The notes below the pieces were generated by a model that saw only the letters and a program-made list of their open reading frames with translations, had not been told where the DNA came from and searched no databases. A program made the translations under genes and the position numbers. Of a stretch of DNA of 8,121 bases, positions 6,799 through 8,121 are shown in pieces. Source of the DNA: Frankiaceae bacterium. GTDB lineage: Bacteria > Actinomycetota > Actinomycetes > Mycobacteriales > SCTD01. The DNA lies in NCBI GenBank assembly GCA_947479995.1, contig CANKBT010000130.1, forward strand, positions 1 to 8,121, written 5' to 3'. How positions within the stretch are numbered: the stretch's first letter is position 1; each line of letters begins with the position of its first letter.

Positions 6799-7558
6799 AC
6801 CCGACGCGGCGGCGGTAGGTGCGCACGGCCAGCGCGTACGCGACGACCAGCAGCGCCGTCAGCCAGACGACGGCGGTCAGGGCGTCAGCGCCGGCGGGCT
6901 GCCCGGCCAGCAGCGCCCGCACGGCGTCCACCAGCGGCGTCACCGGCTGGTGCTCGGCGAACCAGCGCACGGGGCCGGACATCGTGCTGGTCGGGACGAA
7001 CGCCGAGCTGAGGAACGGCAGGAAGACCAGCGGGTAGGAGAAGCCGCTCACGCCGTCCGGCGAGCCGGCGGTGAGGCCGGGCAGGACGGCGAGCCACGTC
7101 AGGGCGAGCGTGAGCAGCAGCAGCAGGCCGGCCACCGCGAGCCAGGCGAGCACGCCGGCCCCCGAGCGGAAGCCGATCGCGAGGGCCACGAGCACGACGA
7201 GCACGAGCGAGGCGGCGTTGGCCACGAGCGAGGTCAGCACGTGGCCCCAGAGCACCGCCGCGCGGGAGACGGGCAGCGAGGCGAACCGCTCGACGACGCC
7301 CGTCGCGACGTCGACGTGCAGCCGGAAGGCCGTGTAAGCGATGCCCGAGGCGACCGTGACGACCAGGACGCCGGGCAGCAGGTAGTCGACGTAGTCGGCC
7401 TGCCCGGCGTCGATGGCGCCGCCGAGCACGTGGACGAACAGCAGCAGCATCGCCACCGGCGTGACCGCGGTCGTGACGATCGTGTCGGGGCTGCGGAGCA
7501 CGTGGCGCAGCGAGCGGCGCGTCAGCACCCGCGCGTCGCGCACCGCCGAGGCGGTCAC
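6797..7558 (-). CDS. ABC-2 type exporter permease (DrrB-like)
   Basis: A 253-residue inner-membrane subunit of an ABC exporter; with the ATPase encoded just upstream it should form a 2+2 transporter moving a drug-like or lipid-like substrate outwards. Six hydrophobic segments are visible at about 27-47, 60-80, 105-128, 135-158, 172-190 and 226-246. After a cytoplasmic N-terminal helix (RDARVLTRRSLRHVLRSP, 7-24) and helix 2 comes the conserved cytoplasmic RFASLPVSRAAVLWG (91-105), the coupling-helix region typical of ABC-2/DrrB proteins, and later SYPLVFLPFLSSAFVPTSTM (174-193) and HQPVTPLVDAVRALL (203-217), which are also family hallmarks. The GTG start at 7556-7558 overlaps the ATPase stop as GTGA, giving translational coupling and fixing the start; the length equals typical DrrB. 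The substrate cannot be read from the sequence. Confidence 0.93.
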   Translation of the reverse strand: MTASAVRDARVLTRRSLRHVLRSPDTIVTTAVTPVAMLLLFVHVLGGAIDAGQADYVDYLLPGVLVVTVASGIAYTAFRLHVDVATGVVERFASLPVSRAAVLWGHVLTSLVANAASLVLVVLVALAIGFRSGAGVLAWLAVAGLLLLLTLALTWLAVLPGLTAGSPDGVSGFSYPLVFLPFLSSAFVPTSTMSGPVRWFAEHQPVTPLVDAVRALLAGQPAGADALTAVVWLTALLVVAYALAVRTYRRRVG

Positions 7559-8121
7559 GCCCGCGCCCCGACGACGGCCAGGAAGACGTCCTCCAGGCTG
7601 GGGCGCCGCTCGACCAGCTCGACCTCTGCCGGCGGCAGGAGCCGCCGGAGCTCCTCGACGGTGCCGTCGGCGACCACCCGGCCCTCGTGCAGGATCGCGA
7701 CGCGGTCGGCGAGCTGCTCGGCCTCCTCCAGCTGCTGCGTGGTCAGCAGCACCGTCGTCCCCCCGCCGGCCAGCGCGCGCACGGTGCGCCACACCTCCCG
7801 CCGCGACTGCGGGTCGAGGCCCGTCGTCGGCTCGTCGAGCAGCAGCACCGGCGGCTCGCCGACCAGGCTCATGGCGATGTCGAGGCGGCGGCGCATGCCG
7901 CCGGACCACGTCGCGGCGCGACGGCGGCCCGCCTCGACGAGGTCGAAGCGGTCGAGCAGGGCGTCGGCGACGCCGCTGGGGTCGGGCAGGCCGCGCAGCT
8001 CGGCGACCAGCTGCAGGTTCTCGCGGCCGGTGAGGACGTCGTCGACCGCGGCCGCCTGGCCGGTGAGGCTGATGGCCTCGCGCACGCGCTCCGGGTGCCG
8101 CGCCACGTCGTGCCCGAGCAC
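7555..8121 (-). CDS. ABC exporter ATPase (DrrA-like), N-terminus outside the window
   Basis: The nucleotide-binding subunit that powers the adjacent permease. The visible 188 residues run from the window edge to the TGA at 7555-7557; the Walker A loop and true start lie beyond 8121. Seen in order (visible numbering): Q-loop glutamine Gln22 in ISLTGQ, NLQLVAELRGL (35-45), signature WSGGMRRRLDIAMSL (72-86), Walker B VLLLDE (92-97) with the D-loop TTGLDP (99-104), and TTQQLEEAEQLADRVAIL (127-144). The usual switch histidine is replaced by glutamine (Gln129), and the C-terminus is PSLEDVFLAVVG; both are normal for the daunorubicin-resistance DrrA group and point to export rather than import. The stop overlaps the permease GTG. 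The gene is the visible head of the operon, so the promoter is not in this window. A substrate or a drr gene name cannot be assigned. Confidence 0.95.
   Translation of the reverse strand: MLGHDVARHPERVREAISLTGQAAAVDDVLTGRENLQLVAELRGLPDPSGVADALLDRFDLVEAGRRRAATWSGGMRRRLDIAMSLVGEPPVLLLDEPTTGLDPQSRREVWRTVRALAGGGTTVLLTTQQLEEAEQLADRVAILHEGRVVADGTVEELRRLLPPAEVELVERRPSLEDVFLAVVGARA

Noticed and set aside
6797..7909. Longer - strand frame giving the permease an extra 117 residues
   Set aside because: The added part is an Arg/Ala/Gly-rich shadow of the ATPase gene; the GTGA overlap at 7555-7558 and the family length fix the start.
1..8121. Search by eye for tRNA, rRNA, CRISPR repeats, transposase genes, attachment sites and riboswitches
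   Set aside because: Nothing convincing: coding density is nearly complete, and no repeated spacers, tRNA-like cloverleaf or transposase motifs were seen.

Overview
This window is very GC-rich throughout, has strong G/C bias at third codon positions and uses GTG start codons freely. Its best-recognised genes (a UPF0182 giant membrane protein beside a PPA1309-type protein, and a DrrA/DrrB-type exporter) are typical of Actinomycetota. I read it as chromosomal DNA of a high-GC actinomycete but cannot name the genus. Six protein genes fill almost the whole window. I found no tRNA, rRNA, insertion sequence, phage gene, CRISPR array or origin, and no gene-free stretch longer than about 95 bases.

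Left part (1-2387, + strand): the gene begins before the window and encodes a large membrane sensor histidine kinase. It has several N-terminal membrane helices, an external sensor region with two closely spaced cysteines, then HAMP, PAS, HisKA and HATPase_c modules. No response regulator is visible downstream. Its last 53 bases overlap tail to tail with a small - strand gene (2335-2889) for a PPA1309-family protein of unknown function.

Centre (2890-5959): a 94-base divergent spacer separates the PPA1309-type gene from a + strand UPF0182 (COG1615) gene. The spacer holds a short inverted repeat and a candidate leaderless promoter. The UPF0182 protein has seven N-terminal membrane helices, a very large extracytoplasmic part and a Pro/Thr-rich stalk with a C-terminal helical tail. 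It ends exactly against the convergent MerR gene: both stop codons lie in one CTAG. A perfect 12-bp GC hairpin lies just beyond, inside the last codons of the MerR gene.

Right part (5956-8121, - strand): a compact operon read right to left. It runs from the ATPase of a daunorubicin-resistance-type (DrrA-like) ABC exporter (N-terminus with Walker A outside the window), through its ABC-2 permease (GTGA start/stop overlap), to a MerR-family regulator 16 bases downstream. The likely logic is a drug or lipid exporter controlled by its own ligand-sensing MerR protein, although no operator is visible because the operon promoter lies outside the window.

I see no clearly new multi-gene defence or mobile system. 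The least understood part is the UPF0182/PPA1309 pair, two actinobacterial families with no assigned role. The overlapping gene ends on both sides of the UPF0182 block are the most unusual structural features.
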